Made by a program: the position numbers and the translations under genes | Notes under the pieces: generated by a model | Seen by the model: the letters and a program-made list of their open reading frames with translations, nothing else | Databases searched by the model: none | Told to the model about the DNA's origin: nothing | Assembly: GCA_028871055.1 (NCBI GenBank) | Contig: JAGWON010000006.1 | Coordinates: 1-64,000, forward strand | DNA from: Alphaproteobacteria bacterium | Lineage (GTDB): Bacteria; Pseudomonadota; Alphaproteobacteria; ATCC43930; CGMCC-115725 | DNA length: 64,000 bases | Direction of reading: 5' to 3' | In this document: positions 63,717-64,000 of the stretch, in pieces | Layout of the letters: each line of letters starts with the position of its first letter | How positions within the stretch are numbered: position 1 is the stretch's first letter

Positions 63717-64000
63717 ATGCCTGCCGATTCCTCGGGCGCAAGCACGGTCAAGCGGCACCCGCTCGATGTTCGCGTCGCACACTGGGTCGCCGCAGTGAGC
63801 TTTATCCTGCTCGGGCTGTCCGGCCTTGGTCTGTTTACGCCGGGACTTTTCTTCCTGACCGCGCTCTTTGGCGGCGGCGAAACGGCGCGGTGGCTCCATC
63901 CCTGGCTCGGACTCGCACTCGCACTCAGCTATCTCGTGCTGTTCATCCGGTTCATCGGTTCGTGTCTATGGGCTCAGGAGGACACGACCTGGATGTCACA
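63717..64000 (+). CDS. fdnI: Formate dehydrogenase cytochrome b (gamma) subunit, partial
   Basis: The gene continues past the window edge. The 94 visible residues begin MPADSSGASTVKRHPLDVRV and contain two membrane segments. Histidines in DVRVAHWVAAVSF and TARWLHPWLGLALA are the likely haem b ligands, as in the FdnI family that passes electrons to quinone. The ATG at 63717 follows the fdnH stop by 5 bases with GGGAGGGA just upstream. FdhE and the Sec insertion genes could follow outside the window. Confidence 0.85.
   Translation, partial: MPADSSGASTVKRHPLDVRVAHWVAAVSFILLGLSGLGLFTPGLFFLTALFGGGETARWLHPWLGLALALSYLVLFIRFIGSCLWAQEDTTWMS

Noticed and set aside
1-64000. CRISPR arrays, rRNA, tRNA, transposases or phage genes
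   Set aside because: None seen. The only repeats are short dispersed palindromes and the nrdJ tail duplication.

Overview
The window looks like chromosomal DNA of a high-GC alphaproteobacterium. I infer a Rhodospirillales-like lineage from gene order (metX-metW; chorismate mutase-hisC-tyrA; argH-lptM-lysA-DUF4175-ftsE-ftsX; hbdA-etfA-etfB-PduO-HIG1) and from the hopanoid operon. There is no rRNA, tRNA, CRISPR array, phage or transposase. Most operons are tightly packed, with ATGA, GTGA or TGATG start/stop overlaps. Short palindromic repeats of several families sit at operon borders.

Layout. 1-4.5 kb: metX-metW (leftwards) diverge from an aromatic/histidine operon (chorismate mutase, hisC, tyrA). 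4.6-11.8 kb: a small monooxygenase-fold protein, a CACHE/PAS histidine kinase with its own solo periplasmic binding protein, a DUF2125 protein and a GT-C membrane protein. 11.9-15.9 kb: the B12-dependent ribonucleotide reductase nrdJ. Its 3' end is duplicated 1380 bp downstream, bracketing a FitAB/VapBC-type toxin-antitoxin pair and a lower-GC hypothetical gene. 16-26.6 kb: envelope and division genes (plsC, ydcF, ftsX, ftsE, zinc-ribbon DUF3426 protein, DUF4175 protein), lysA, lptM, argH, tlpA, and a divergent pair of related 57-residue helical proteins. 26.7-34 kb: esterase, gluQRS, Nudix, lipoprotein, HNH protein, then hbdA, etfA, etfB, a PduO-type cobalamin adenosyltransferase and a HIG1 protein. 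34-47 kb: transporters (AAHS MFS, MarR-EmrA-EmrB, EamA) and catabolic enzymes (SDR, GlcG-like, dihydroxyphthalate decarboxylase-like, sorbosone dehydrogenase-like, FadB/J-like), plus ChaC. 47.1-56.1 kb: dxr followed by hpnA-B-C-D-E-shc-hpnG, a nearly complete hopanoid operon. 56.3-64 kb: a selenium/formate locus: fdhD, a PF03773-type permease, selD, and a membrane formate dehydrogenase fdnGHI whose alpha subunit reads through an in-frame UGA as selenocysteine.

How the genes fit together. dxr feeds isoprenoid precursors to HpnCDE (squalene) and Shc (hopene), and HpnA/B/G relate to side-chain addition. The PduO enzyme makes the adenosylcobalamin that NrdJ needs. SelD makes the selenium donor for the Sec residue in FdnG, and FdhD sulfurates its Mo/W cofactor. 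ETF with HbdA and the FadB/J-like protein serve acyl-CoA oxidation.

The two most notable structures are (i) the Sec codon with a bacterial SECIS hairpin whose key bases fall at the canonical positions, which the ORF track splits into two ORFs, and (ii) the nrdJ 3'-end duplication around a toxin-antitoxin cassette. No whole new system is proven here; candidates for new biology are listed in the findings.
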